Positions 43,698-52,664 are shown, counted from the stretch's first letter. The stretch is 64,000 nucleotides of DNA from Aquabacter sp040755535 (GCA_040755535.1 JBFMAV010000001.1:62001-126000); one strand, 5' to 3'. Notes: generated from the sequence alone by a model not told the origin. Program-made: numbers and translations.

Positions 43698-44916
43698 AGT
43701 GGGCCACGCTGTGCGCCGCGCGGCTCAGGATCGTGTCCAGCCAGTCGAACATTTCACGGTTGAACATGGATCGCGCGCCTGCTTCGCAATGGCCGCCCGC
43801 CCCGTCGGCGGCGGAGAAGGGCTGGAACCTCTTCTCGCAGGTCAGCGCGTCAAACAGGCGGCGCGCGCTTGTGCCGATGGCGTCCGCATCCGCGCTGCAC
43901 ACCATCGTGGGACAGGCAATGTCTTCCGCGCGCCCTTCGTTCGAATAGGCGGCAGTGGACTTCAGAAATTCGAGCGCCGTCGCGCATCCGTTGACCAGAA
44001 GACCGCGCCGCAAGGCCCAGCCTCGGGAGACGTGCGGCACTCTCTTGTCCAGCACGCGCCCGAGCAGGCCCAGGACCAGCCGATTGCCATCGGGAAGCTG
44101 GCGCCCCATCCAGGGGGGGAGGCGCGCACGCGCTTCGTCCAGGACGGAGAATTGGCCGGGGTCCGCCACCAAGGCGGCGAGGCGCGGCTCCGCGCTCGCC
44201 GCGCGCGGCGCGAGATAGCCGCCGAGGCTGACCCCGAGAAGCACCAGAGCGTTGGGATCGACGCCGGGCTGGGCCAGGGCGAAATCCACCACAGGCTTCA
44301 GCACCGCTTCCCAGTCCGGGCGCAGCGTCAGGCCGTCCTTGAACAAGGCATGGCCCTGGCCCGGCCCGTCATAGAGCAGCACGTTATAGCCGCGCTCCAG
44401 TGCGGCGCGGCCGCTCATGAAATAGTTCTCTTCCGCCGGTCCGTCATAGCCGCCGGTCACGATCAGGGTGGGGCGGGGGGCCTCGGCTGCATCGGGGCGC
44501 AGAAACAGAGCGTGAAGCGCATGATCCTCGAAGGGAATGGTGACGCGCTCCGCCGGATGGTCCATGAGCGTCATGGCCCGTGCGAAGGCTTCGGCCTGTC
44601 GGTCGTAAGCGGCGATCACGCGCGGATCGAGCGGCGTCTGGAACAGGAAGGTGTAGGCGGCGCGAAAATAATTGGAGGCGCGCAGGAATGCCTCGCGCGC
44701 GCTCACGCGCTGGCCGGCGACGAAGCTCGCCTGGCCGAGGTCATAGGTGCGCTGGGCCAACTGATGCCACTGCGCATACCAGCGCTCCGGGTCCCCCGTT
44801 CCCAGGCGCTGGGCCAGGGCCAGGCATTCCCCCACATCCGCCCCGCCGTAATAGGCGTGTCCCAGAGCCCGCAGAAACTGGGCATCGAACAATTCGTCCT
44901 TGAAAAAGCGCCCCAT
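43696..44916 (-). CDS. Alpha/beta hydrolase, FrsA/pseudooxynicotine-hydrolase-like
   Basis: A 406-residue serine hydrolase. The ATG at 44916 follows GGGAGG; the open frame upstream is not credible. An N-terminal helical lid (about residues 1-110, with FLRASNYFRAAYTFLFQTPLDPR) precedes the hydrolase core. The nucleophile elbow GVSLGGYLA, an acid in CSADADAIG and a late GGHCEAGARSMFN form the triad. This two-part layout is shared by FrsA-like esterases and 2,6-dihydropseudooxynicotine hydrolase, where a C-C bond is cut. The substrate is not visible. A CTGC-N3-GCAG dyad lies 99 bases upstream. Confidence 0.85.
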   Translation of the reverse strand: MGRFFKDELFDAQFLRALGHAYYGGADVGECLALAQRLGTGDPERWYAQWHQLAQRTYDLGQASFVAGQRVSAREAFLRASNYFRAAYTFLFQTPLDPRVIAAYDRQAEAFARAMTLMDHPAERVTIPFEDHALHALFLRPDAAEAPRPTLIVTGGYDGPAEENYFMSGRAALERGYNVLLYDGPGQGHALFKDGLTLRPDWEAVLKPVVDFALAQPGVDPNALVLLGVSLGGYLAPRAASAEPRLAALVADPGQFSVLDEARARLPPWMGRQLPDGNRLVLGLLGRVLDKRVPHVSRGWALRRGLLVNGCATALEFLKSTAAYSNEGRAEDIACPTMVCSADADAIGTSARRLFDALTCEKRFQPFSAADGAGGHCEAGARSMFNREMFDWLDTILSRAAHSVAH

Positions 44917-45012
44917 CCCCGAGCCTCCCGTTCGCCGCATCCAATCAGAAAGCGCCCCGCGCCACAAAGCGCGCTGAGTTTGCACGCATGTCTGCCGTGC
45001 GGGCATCACCCT

Positions 45013-45027
45013 TGCTGCATTGCAGCA
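45013..45027. promoter_or_regulatory. Candidate PhaR-type box in a divergent promoter
   Basis: TGCTGCA-T-TGCAGCA is a perfect 7-1-7 dyad and contains CTGC-ATT-GCAG, which fits the CTGC-N3/4-GCAG sequence bound by the PHB regulator PhaR of Paracoccus. It lies between the hydrolase and the MFS gene. Confidence 0.5.
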
Positions 45028-45068
45028 GGGGCGGCATTTTAGCCAGCCCTCGTCTTCCCGGAGCCGGA

Positions 45069-46235
45069 ATGCCCCTGTCGCTGCTCTCGCTGGCCGTCGC
45101 CGCCTTCGGCATTGGCACCACCGAATTCGTCATCATGGGCCTTTTGCCCGATGTGGCGCGCGACCTTGCGGTGAGCATTCCGCAGGCTGGGTTGCTGGTG
45201 ACCGGCTACGCCTTGGGCGTGGTGGTGGGGGCGCCGATTCTGGCCGTGATGACGGCCGCGCTGCCCCGCAAGGCGACGCTGGTGGGCCTCATGGGCATGT
45301 TCGTGGCCGGCAATGTGCTGTGCGCATTGGCGCCCTCCTACGGCCTTCTCATGGGCGCGCGCGTCGCCACCGCCTTATGCCATGCGGCTTTCTTCGGCAT
45401 CGGATCGGTGGTTGCCGCCGACCTTGTCCCGCGTGAGCGCCGCGCCCAGGGCATCGCGCTCATGTTCGCCGGGCTCACCCTCGCCAATGTGCTGGGCGTT
45501 CCGGCCGGCACCGCATTCGGGCAGTGGATGGGGTGGCGCGCCACTTTCTGGGGCGTGGCGGTGATCGGCATCGCCGCGCTCGCGTCCCTGCTCGTGCTCC
45601 TGCCCGCCCGCCTGCCGAAGCCCGCCGGCAGCATCCTGGTGGAATTCCGGGTGCTCAAGGATCCGCAGGTGGGATTGGCCATGCTGATCAGCGTGGTCAC
45701 CTCGGCCAGCCTGTTCTGCGTCTTCACCTATATCTCGCCGCTCCTGTCCTCTGCCGCCGGCCTCTCGCCGGAGGCCATCACCGGGGCGCTGCTTCTGTTC
45801 GGGGCGGGCCTCACCGCCGGAAACATGATGGGCGGGCGCCTCGCGGACTGGCGGCTGATGCCCTCGCTGCTGGGCACGCTCGTCGCCATCATCGCGGTCC
45901 TGCTGTTGTTCGTCCCGGCAAGCCGCGCCCCACTCTCCGCCCTTATCGTCCTGCCCATCTGGGGCGTGCTTGCCTTCGCCTTGGTGCCGCTGCTGCAATT
46001 GCGCGTGGTTGATACGGCCGGGGATGCGCCGAACCTCGCCTCCACCCTCAATCAGGGGGCGTTCAATCTCGGCAATGCGGCCGGCGCCTGGATCGGCGGG
46101 GTCGCGATCACGGCGGGCGTCGCCTATGCCCATCTGCCGTTCGTGGCCGCCGGCCTGTCGGCGCTGGCGCTTGGGCTCAGCGCCTGGTCGGCGCTTCTGG
46201 ACCGCAGCGCCCCGCGCCGCTGCCCCGCGCGTTAA
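45069..46235 (+). CDS. MFS transporter, DHA1 (AraJ/YdhP-like) family
   Basis: A 388-residue 12-span carrier. The start ATG 45069 fits GGAGCCGG and the family's N-terminus, LSLAVAAFGIGTTEFVIMGLLPDVARDL, typical of AraJ-type sugar and drug efflux proteins. The central LPRKATLVGLMGMFVAGNVLCALAPSY and VPAGTAFGQWMGWRATFWGV follow the family pattern. The substrate is unknown. Confidence 0.92.
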   Translation: MPLSLLSLAVAAFGIGTTEFVIMGLLPDVARDLAVSIPQAGLLVTGYALGVVVGAPILAVMTAALPRKATLVGLMGMFVAGNVLCALAPSYGLLMGARVATALCHAAFFGIGSVVAADLVPRERRAQGIALMFAGLTLANVLGVPAGTAFGQWMGWRATFWGVAVIGIAALASLLVLLPARLPKPAGSILVEFRVLKDPQVGLAMLISVVTSASLFCVFTYISPLLSSAAGLSPEAITGALLLFGAGLTAGNMMGGRLADWRLMPSLLGTLVAIIAVLLLFVPASRAPLSALIVLPIWGVLAFALVPLLQLRVVDTAGDAPNLASTLNQGAFNLGNAAGAWIGGVAITAGVAYAHLPFVAAGLSALALGLSAWSALLDRSAPRRCPAR

Positions 46236-46357
46236 CGATTTGGGCACGCTGACTCCGCGTTGCCCGCCTCCTCCCGCCGATCTTTACCAGTGGGCAAGGC
46301 CCACCCCCTAGCGTCGCGGCATCCGGGGCCGGACGCCTTGGGTGCGAGGGACAGGCG

Positions 46358-46522
46358 ATGAAACTTCTTTTGACCCGGTTCGTGAAGGAAGAGCGCGGTT
46401 CGACCGCTCTGGAATACGGGCTCATTGCGGCCGGCCTGTCGATCGCGATCGTGACCGTTCTGACGCAGGTCGGGTTTGCGCTGGTCCGCATGAAGGCGGC
46501 AAGCGCGGTCGCTGGGAACTGA
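46358..46522 (+). CDS. Flp-type class IVb pilin
   Basis: A 54-residue pilin precursor, too short for usual length cut-offs. It starts MKLLLTRFVKEERG and continues STALEYGLIAAGLSIAI, matching the Flp/Fap leader G-(A/S)-T-A-x-E-Y-G with cleavage after the glycine and glutamate at +5. The rest is a hydrophobic helix. The prepilin peptidase gene begins eight bases after its stop. In the usual tad locus the secretion ATPase and outer-membrane genes follow; they are absent here. Confidence 0.9.
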   Translation: MKLLLTRFVKEERGSTALEYGLIAAGLSIAIVTVLTQVGFALVRMKAASAVAGN

Positions 46523-46530
46523 GGCGTTCC

Positions 46531-46995
46531 ATGAGCGCGCTCCTGCCCGCTCTGCTGGTGAATTGGCTGTTTCCCGCTGCGCTGGCCCTCGCCATTTCGA
46601 GCGACCTGGTCGGGCGGATCATTCCCAATGCGGTGGTCGCGCTGCTGGCGGTGGGGTTCGCCTTGCTCTGCCTCACGGCTGCGGTGCCCGACATTCCGGT
46701 CCGGCTGCTCGCGGCCTTCGCGGTTCTGGGCACCGGCTTCACTTTGTTCGCGCAGGACATTATCGGCGCGGGAGACGCGAAGCTTGCGGGTGCGCTCGCG
46801 CTCTGGCTCGATCCCGCGCAATTGCCCGCCTTCGCGCTGCTGTGCGCCGCCATCGGCCTCGTCCTGGTGGTGATCGCCACCTGGAACCAGCATCGCGCGA
46901 CGGGGCGCTTTCCTTCGCTCCCTTACGGGGTGGCGCTCGCTGGTGCCGGGCTGCTGCTGTTTCCCCAATCGGGGCTCATGGCTGCATTGGCCTGA
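46531..46995 (+). CDS. cpaA: Flp prepilin peptidase CpaA/TadV (A24 family)
   Basis: A 154-residue membrane aspartyl protease that cleaves Flp prepilins at the inner membrane. It has about five or six hydrophobic spans. The two catalytic aspartates are in ISSDLVGRIIPN and in the G-x-G-D motif GAGDAKLAGAL. The ATG at 46531 lies eight bases after the pilin stop, so the pair is one operon. It is followed after 52 bases by an aminopeptidase gene. Confidence 0.92.
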   Translation: MSALLPALLVNWLFPAALALAISSDLVGRIIPNAVVALLAVGFALLCLTAAVPDIPVRLLAAFAVLGTGFTLFAQDIIGAGDAKLAGALALWLDPAQLPAFALLCAAIGLVLVVIATWNQHRATGRFPSLPYGVALAGAGLLLFPQSGLMAALA

Positions 46996-47047
46996 TCCAT
47001 TCCCGGCTCGCGATCCCCGTGCTACCTCCAACAACAGGAGATGAGCC

Positions 47048-48409
47048 ATGATCGATTGCTTCGCCGCCCCCGATGCTCCGAGCCTGCCGGTTTTCGGCGT
47101 GACCGCCCAAGGCCTGGCTGACCTGCCGGATGGCGCCCGCGCCTTTGCGCAGGCGGCGGGCTTTACCGGGGAGACGGGGAAGCTGCTCGCGCTCCCCGAT
47201 CGCGAGGGGGGGATCGCGGGCTTCCTGTTCGGCCTTCCCGCGACCGGCGGCGACGGCTTTGCCGCCGGCGCGCTGCCCGCCCTTCTGCCGGCGGGACAGG
47301 TGGTGCATCTGGAAGGCGCATTCCCGGCGCGCTCGGCGCTCGCCTTCGGCCTCGGCACTTATCGCTTCGACCGCTACAAGGCGAAGAAGGCCGGCGAGCT
47401 CGCCCGTCTGAAGCTCGGCGCCGACGAGGACCGCGCCGCCCTGGAACGGACGCTGTCCGCCGTCTTCCAGGTGCGCGATCTCGTCAATACGCCCGCCAAC
47501 GACATGGGTCCCGCCGAGCTGGAGAGCGCCGCCCGCGCCCTGGCCGGCACGTTCGGGGCGCAGGTGCGCACCGTGGAAGGGGCGGCGCTGCTGACCGAGA
47601 ATTTCCCCCTGATCCATGCCGTGGGCCGCGCCGCCGCCCGCGCGCCCCGCCTCATCGATCTCACCTGGGGCGAGCCGAGCCATCCCAAGGTGACGCTGGT
47701 GGGCAAGGGCGTGTGCTTCGACACGGGCGGGCTCGATATCAAGCCCTCCGCCGGCATGCTCTTGATGAAGAAGGACATGGGCGGCGCCGCCCATGCGCTG
47801 GGCCTTGCCCGGCTCATCATGGCGCGCGGCCTGAAGGTGCGCCTGCGGGTGCTCATCGCGGCGGTGGAGAATTCCATTGCGGGGGATGCCTTCCGCCCCG
47901 GCGACATCCTCACGAGCCGCAAGGGCATCAGCGTGGAGATCGGCAATACGGATGCCGAAGGCCGGCTGGTGCTGGCGGACGCGCTCGCTTTGGCGGACGA
48001 GGAGGCGCCCGAGCTTCTGGTGGACTTCGCGACGCTCACCGGCGCCGCCCGTGTCGCGCTCGGTCCCCATCTGCCTCCCGCTTATACGGATGACGAGGCG
48101 CTCGCCGCCGACCTCGCCCGCCACGCGCAGGACGAGGGCGATCCCCTGTGGCGCATGCCGCTCTGGAAGCCCTATCTCTCCATGCTCGATTCCAAGGTCG
48201 CGGACATCAACAATGCGGGGGCCGGGGGCTTCGCCGGCTCCATCACCGCCGCTCTGTTCATGTCCCGCTTTGTCGAAGCGGCGAAGGCGTGGCTGCATCT
48301 CGACATCTATGCCTGGAACCCGTCTGCGCGACCCGGCCGCCCGGAAGGCGGCGAGGCGCAGACCCTGCGTGCCCTCGATGCGCTGCTGGCAGAACGGTAC
48401 GGCGCATGA
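47048..48409 (+). CDS. Leucyl aminopeptidase family protein (M17)
   Basis: Cytosolic metallo-aminopeptidase of 453 residues. The catalytic domain starts near VRDLVNTPANDMGPAEL. Metal and active-site residues appear in VGKGVCFDTGGLDIKPS (the lysine and aspartates) and in the signature NTDAEGRLVLAD with its arginine. The late GGFAGSITAALFMSRFV helix pair is typical. An ATG after CAGGAGATG is the start. The next gene overlaps its stop by four bases. Confidence 0.94.
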   Translation: MIDCFAAPDAPSLPVFGVTAQGLADLPDGARAFAQAAGFTGETGKLLALPDREGGIAGFLFGLPATGGDGFAAGALPALLPAGQVVHLEGAFPARSALAFGLGTYRFDRYKAKKAGELARLKLGADEDRAALERTLSAVFQVRDLVNTPANDMGPAELESAARALAGTFGAQVRTVEGAALLTENFPLIHAVGRAAARAPRLIDLTWGEPSHPKVTLVGKGVCFDTGGLDIKPSAGMLLMKKDMGGAAHALGLARLIMARGLKVRLRVLIAAVENSIAGDAFRPGDILTSRKGISVEIGNTDAEGRLVLADALALADEEAPELLVDFATLTGAARVALGPHLPPAYTDDEALAADLARHAQDEGDPLWRMPLWKPYLSMLDSKVADINNAGAGGFAGSITAALFMSRFVEAAKAWLHLDIYAWNPSARPGRPEGGEAQTLRALDALLAERYGA

Positions 48410-49245
48410 CCCGCGATCCGCGCCTGACGCCCGCCCGTGCGGACTTTGCCGCCGAATCCTTGCGGGGCGTCTTCGAGGCGAAGCGTTATGTGGCGGGGGA
48501 GGCGCGTGTCGTGGCGGTGCCGGTGGCCCCGGTGCGGCGCGATCCGCACCCAACCGCGCCCTTGGACACCGAGGCGCTCATGGGAGAAGCCGTCACTGTC
48601 TATGACAGCGACGCGGAGGGCTGGTCCTTTGTTCAGCTCGCCGGCGATTCCTATGTGGGCTACATGCCGAGCGACGCGCTGCGCGTTGCGGAGGGGCCGG
48701 CGACGCACCTTGTGTGCGCGCCGCGCACCTTTTTGTTTCCGGGCCCCGACATCAAGCTGCCGCCGCTCGGCACGCTTCCGTTCGGCGCGCGACTGAGGCT
48801 GAGCGAGGAACGGGGCGCCTTCCTGCGCGGCCCGGACGGATTCCTCTTCGCGGCCCATCTCGCGCCGCTCGACTCGCGGGAGGCCGATTTCGTGGACGTG
48901 GCCGGCCGCTTCCTCGGCACCCCCTATCTGTGGGGCGGACGCTCCGCTTTCGGCTTCGACTGTTCCGGGCTTGTGCAGACGGCATTGTCGGCCTGCGGCA
49001 TCGCCTGCCCGCGCGACAGCGACATGCAGGAGGCCGCGCTGGGCGCGCCGGTGTCGCTGGATGGGCCGTTCGCGCGCGGCGATCTGCTGTTCTGGCCCGG
49101 GCATGTGGCCATCGTCGAGGCGCCGCAGACGCTGCTGCACGCCAATGCCTTCCACATGAATGTGGCGCGCGAGCCGCTGGAGCCGGCCTTGGCGCGGATC
49201 GCGGCAACCAACCCGCTGCGCGCGGCGCGCCGGCTCAGTCTGTGA
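48406..49245 (+). CDS. NlpC/P60 peptidase with SH3-like domains
   Basis: A 279-residue peptidoglycan endopeptidase of the C40 family. There is no signal peptide. Two SH3b-like domains (about residues 48-160) precede the papain-like domain from about 165. The active site shows FDCSGLVQTAL (cysteine), GHVAIVE (histidine) and HANAFHMN (third polar residue). It overlaps the aminopeptidase gene (ATGA), so dipeptide release from wall fragments and further hydrolysis may be linked. This protein type is common in Hyphomicrobiales and may act in cell-wall peptide recycling in the cytoplasm. Confidence 0.92.
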   Translation: MTRDPRLTPARADFAAESLRGVFEAKRYVAGEARVVAVPVAPVRRDPHPTAPLDTEALMGEAVTVYDSDAEGWSFVQLAGDSYVGYMPSDALRVAEGPATHLVCAPRTFLFPGPDIKLPPLGTLPFGARLRLSEERGAFLRGPDGFLFAAHLAPLDSREADFVDVAGRFLGTPYLWGGRSAFGFDCSGLVQTALSACGIACPRDSDMQEAALGAPVSLDGPFARGDLLFWPGHVAIVEAPQTLLHANAFHMNVAREPLEPALARIAATNPLRAARRLSL

Positions 49246-50374
49246 TCGCCTGAGCGGCCGCCGGGACGGGATGGGCCAGGGCGACGCCTTTCACCTGGAT
49301 ATGGACGGACTTGCCTTCCGCGAGGCCGAGCAGATCCCAGGATCGGCGGGTGACGCGGGCCAGCAGCCGGTCGCCCTCGCCCGAGGTGCCGAGCCCCAGA
49401 ACGACCGTCATTTCCGCCTCCCGCAGCGGCACGGCGGAGAGAATGCGGCCTTCCAGCACATTCAGGATGGTGCTGGGGGAGGGGCGCTCAAGGGCGAGGC
49501 TGACATCGCCCGCGACCACGCTGAGACGCCGCCGGGCGCCCACCGGTCCCACCGTGCCCGGTACCAGGAACCGCCCGCCGCGCACGGCGAGTTCGGTGAG
49601 GCCATGGTCGTGGCGCGTGATGGTGGCGTCCAGGCTCACGCTCGCCTCGCGCGCCGCTGCCAGCGGCAGGCGCGGATCGCTCTGGAGTTCGGCCAGGGGG
49701 CCGCTCGCCGTCACGCGTCCGTCCATCATCAGAACCAGATGGTCGGCGAGCCGCTCCACCTCGGCCATGTCATGGCTGACATAGAGCACGGGAAGGTCGA
49801 GCGTCGCGTGCAGACGCTCCAGGAAGGGGAGGATCTCATCCTTGGTGGAGCGGTCGAGGGCGGAGAGGGGCTCGTCCATGAGCAGCAGGCGCGGCTGGGA
49901 CAGCAAGGCCCGGCCCACCGCCACGCGCTGGCGTTCGCCACCGGACAAATGCCGGGGCGCGCGGTCCAGCAGGTGGGCGAGACCCAGCAGGCGCACGACG
50001 TCGTCGAAGGCAACCGCATGATGCGCAGGATCACGCGGCGCGCCATAGGTGAGGTTTCGGCGCACCGAGAGATGGGGAAAGAGGCTTGCCTCCTGAAACA
50101 CGTATCCCACCGGCCGCCGATGGGCGGGACGAAAATGGGTTTCGTCCTGCCAGGTCTCGCCTCCGACGATGCAGGTTCCGGACATGCGGTTCAGTCCGGC
50201 GATGCAGCGCAAAACCGATGTCTTTCCGCAGCCTGAGGGGCCGAACAGGGCGGTCACGCCGCGCGCGGGCACCCGCAACGACACGTCGAGCGTGAACCGC
50301 CCCAGCGCGCCGGTGAAGGCCGCGCGAATCAGCGGCTCGGCTGTGACGTCGAGGGGGGACGGGGCGATCCTCAT
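49235..50374 (-). CDS. modC: Molybdate ABC transporter ATP-binding protein
   Basis: A 379-residue ATPase for molybdate import. Walker A is GPSGCGKTS, the signature LSGGERQR, Walker B LLLMDEPLSALD and the H-loop SHDMAEVERLAD. The C-terminal about 70 residues form the molybdate-binding TOBE/Mop-like domain (STILNVLEGRI to HIQVKGVALA). The ATG overlaps the modB stop by four bases. Its 3' end overlaps that of the facing NlpC gene by 11 bases. Confidence 0.95.
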   Translation of the reverse strand: MRIAPSPLDVTAEPLIRAAFTGALGRFTLDVSLRVPARGVTALFGPSGCGKTSVLRCIAGLNRMSGTCIVGGETWQDETHFRPAHRRPVGYVFQEASLFPHLSVRRNLTYGAPRDPAHHAVAFDDVVRLLGLAHLLDRAPRHLSGGERQRVAVGRALLSQPRLLLMDEPLSALDRSTKDEILPFLERLHATLDLPVLYVSHDMAEVERLADHLVLMMDGRVTASGPLAELQSDPRLPLAAAREASVSLDATITRHDHGLTELAVRGGRFLVPGTVGPVGARRRLSVVAGDVSLALERPSPSTILNVLEGRILSAVPLREAEMTVVLGLGTSGEGDRLLARVTRRSWDLLGLAEGKSVHIQVKGVALAHPVPAAAQAITD

Positions 50375-51057
50375 GCGCCGGCCCTGGCGGCGCGGGACTG
50401 AATGAGCGTCATGGCGAGGATCACGCAAAAGGCGAACACGACCATGCCGGCGGCCAGGATATGGGCCTCGCGCCACTGGGCGCTCTCCACGAAATCATAG
50501 ATCGCCACCGACAGCACCTTGGTCTCGCCCGGAATATTGCCCCCGATCATCAGGACCACGCCGAATTCGCCCACCGTGTGGGCAAAGCCCAGCACCGCGC
50601 CGGTGAGAAAGCCGGGACGGGCGAGCGGCACCGCCACGGTCCAAAATGCCTTGAACGGCGCGGCGCGCAGGGTCGCAGCGACTTCCAACGGCCGCTCTCC
50701 CATGGCCTCGAACGCATTGCGGATGGGCTGGATCACGAAGGGAAGGGAATAGAACACCGAGCCGATGACCAGCCCCTCAAAGGTGAAGGCGAGGGTGCGC
50801 AGCCCGAGCAGCGGCCCCGTCACCGCTCCCGCGCCCGAGGGACCGAGCGCGATGAGCAGGTAGAAGCCGAGCACGGTGGGCGGCAGGACGAGCGGCATCG
50901 CCACGAGGGTCGCCACACCCTCCTTCCACCAGACGCGGGTGCGGGCCAGCCACCAGGCGAGCGGCGTGCCCACCAGAAGCAGGAAGAGGGTGGTCAGGCC
51001 GGCGAGTTCCAGCGTGAGGCGAATGGGGCTCCACAGATCTCCAAGTGGGGTTTCCAT
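50371..51057 (-). CDS. modB: Molybdate ABC transporter permease
   Basis: A 228-residue inner-membrane subunit with five hydrophobic spans. It has the ModB-typical start PIRLTLELAGLTTLFLLLVGTPLAWWLA and the EAA loop AATLRAAPFKAFWTVAVPLARPGFLTG. It lies six bases after modA and overlaps modC. Confidence 0.95.
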   Translation of the reverse strand: METPLGDLWSPIRLTLELAGLTTLFLLLVGTPLAWWLARTRVWWKEGVATLVAMPLVLPPTVLGFYLLIALGPSGAGAVTGPLLGLRTLAFTFEGLVIGSVFYSLPFVIQPIRNAFEAMGERPLEVAATLRAAPFKAFWTVAVPLARPGFLTGAVLGFAHTVGEFGVVLMIGGNIPGETKVLSVAIYDFVESAQWREAHILAAGMVVFAFCVILAMTLIQSRAARAGA

Positions 51058-51063
51058 TCCGGC

Positions 51064-51822
51064 TCAGCCTGCGGCGAGGCCATAGCCGTAGGCTTCGATC
51101 ACACTCCGCGCCTCCGGTCCCTTGAGAAAATCCAGGAAGGCCTTGGCGGCGGCGCTGTCGGCACCCTTCTTCAGCAGGACCGCATCCTGAAGGATGGGCG
51201 TGTAGAGGGCCTGCGGCACCAGCCAGCGCGAGCCGCCGGCCTTCATGACCTGCGAGAGCGCCACGAAGCCGAGTTCGGCATTCGCGGTGTCCACGAACTG
51301 GAAGGCCTGGGCGATGGAATTGCCCTGGACGATCTTGGCCTGGAGCATGTCGTAGAGCTTCAGCGCCTTCAGCGTTTCGATGGCGGCGGCGCCATAGGGC
51401 GCGGCGGTGGGATTGGCGATGGAGATCTTGCTGAAGGCATCGGCCTTCAACGTCTCCTCGCCCTTCACATAACCCTCGGTCTTGCTCCAGAGCACCAGCT
51501 TGCCCACCGCATAGGTGAAGCGGCTGTCGGCCTGGGCAAGGCCGTCGGCCACGAGCTTCTTTGGCCGTTCATCGTCCGCAGAGAGCAGAATAACGAACGG
51601 CGCGTCCTGGGTGATCTGGGTATAGAATTGCCCCGACGAGCCGAAGCTCAGAACGGCCTCGTGGCCGGTCTTCGCCTTGAACAACGCGGCGATCTGCTTC
51701 GCCGGCTCGGTGAAATTGGCGGCCACCGCCACCTTGATCTCGTCCGCACGGGCAGGGCCGGCGAAGGCCGCCATGGCGGCAAGGGTCAGGGCCAAAAGGC
51801 TGCGTCGGGTGAGATGCGTCAT
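51064..51822 (-). CDS. modA: Molybdate-binding periplasmic protein
   Basis: A 252-residue receptor. The start ATG at 51822 begins a signal peptide (THLTRRSLLALTLAAMAAFAGPARA) with a twin-arginine-like pair. The mature protein opens IKVAVAANFTEPAKQIAALF with the oxyanion-binding serine further on in SFGSSGQF, and has NPTAAPYGAAAIE. It lies 11 bases after modE. Confidence 0.95.
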   Translation of the reverse strand: MTHLTRRSLLALTLAAMAAFAGPARADEIKVAVAANFTEPAKQIAALFKAKTGHEAVLSFGSSGQFYTQITQDAPFVILLSADDERPKKLVADGLAQADSRFTYAVGKLVLWSKTEGYVKGEETLKADAFSKISIANPTAAPYGAAAIETLKALKLYDMLQAKIVQGNSIAQAFQFVDTANAELGFVALSQVMKAGGSRWLVPQALYTPILQDAVLLKKGADSAAAKAFLDFLKGPEARSVIEAYGYGLAAG

Positions 51823-51833
51823 GGCCGAAACCC

Positions 51834-52625
51834 TCAATCGATGGCGAGAATGACGTGGGCCGCGTCCACCAAGGCGAAGGCGGGGCGACCCGGTTCCAGG
51901 CCCAGCGTCTCGACGCTGCGGGCCGTGAGGGTGGAGGCGATGGTCTTGCCCTCGCCGATGTCCAGCACCACTTCGGCGCTCACCGCGCCGGTCTCGACCC
52001 GCGCGATGGTGCCGGGCAGGCAATTGCGCACGCTGACGCGCGGCGCGATCTCGCCGGGGGCGATCACGACGAACGGCGCCTTCACCAGCGCCACCGCCTC
52101 ACGCCCGACGCACAGGCCGAGATCGCGCACGCTCTCCATGGTCACCAGGGCATGGAGCACCTTGTCGGCGGACACGCGCAGCGCGACTTCGGCGGCGAGC
52201 GCGTCCGAGGTGATGGCGCAGATGGTGCCGCGCAAGGCATTGCGGGCGCTGGTCTTCATGAGGAACCCCGACATGAGGTTGAGGGGGGAGATGCCCGTGC
52301 CGGCCAGCTCGGGCTCGATCAGGCGCACGAGGCGCGCCATTTCGCCCTCCAGGCGGGTGAAGGCGGCGATGACCTTGATGCCGGTGGGGGTCAGCCGCGC
52401 GCCGCCGCCCGCCTTGCCGCCCGCGCGGGTTTCCAGCAAGGGCTGGCCGAACAGGTTGGCCATGGCGTCGAGCGCGTCCCAGGCGGCCTTGTAGGTCAGG
52501 CCCACCGCCTTCGCGCCCGCCGTGATGGAGCCCTCCCGCGCCACTGCCTCCAGCAGGCGGATGCGCTCGCGGCCGATGGGCGAGAGGCTTTCGGCCTTCA
52601 GACTGACCAGGGCTTCGATGGGCAC
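51834..52625 (-). CDS. modE: Molybdate-responsive regulator ModE
   Basis: A 263-residue regulator with the full ModE layout. The N-terminal winged helix (about residues 18-110) contains EGSITAGAKAVGLTYKAAWDALDAM and RAGGKAGGGARLTPTG. Two Mop domains for molybdate follow, with the repeat pattern SARNALRGTICAIT and SVRNCLPGTIARVE. The start is GTG 52625, ten bases after AAGGATCC. It is the first gene of modEABC and probably autoregulates the operon. Confidence 0.94.
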   Translation of the reverse strand: MPIEALVSLKAESLSPIGRERIRLLEAVAREGSITAGAKAVGLTYKAAWDALDAMANLFGQPLLETRAGGKAGGGARLTPTGIKVIAAFTRLEGEMARLVRLIEPELAGTGISPLNLMSGFLMKTSARNALRGTICAITSDALAAEVALRVSADKVLHALVTMESVRDLGLCVGREAVALVKAPFVVIAPGEIAPRVSVRNCLPGTIARVETGAVSAEVVLDIGEGKTIASTLTARSVETLGLEPGRPAFALVDAAHVILAID

Positions 52626-52637
52626 CGACCGGATCCT

Positions 52638-52664
52638 TCGTCGTGTAGCTGAGCTACATAACGA
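52638..52664. promoter_or_regulatory. Candidate ModE operator
   Basis: An inverted repeat with 13-base arms, TCGTCGTGTAGCT (52638-52650) and AGCTACATAACGA (52652-52664), two mismatches and one central base, 13 bases upstream of modE. The outer TCGT/ACGA and inner TGTAGCT arms resemble Mo-boxes, which have TCGnTAT-like ends. Position and symmetry make it the likely site of repression by molybdate-bound ModE. Confidence 0.65.
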
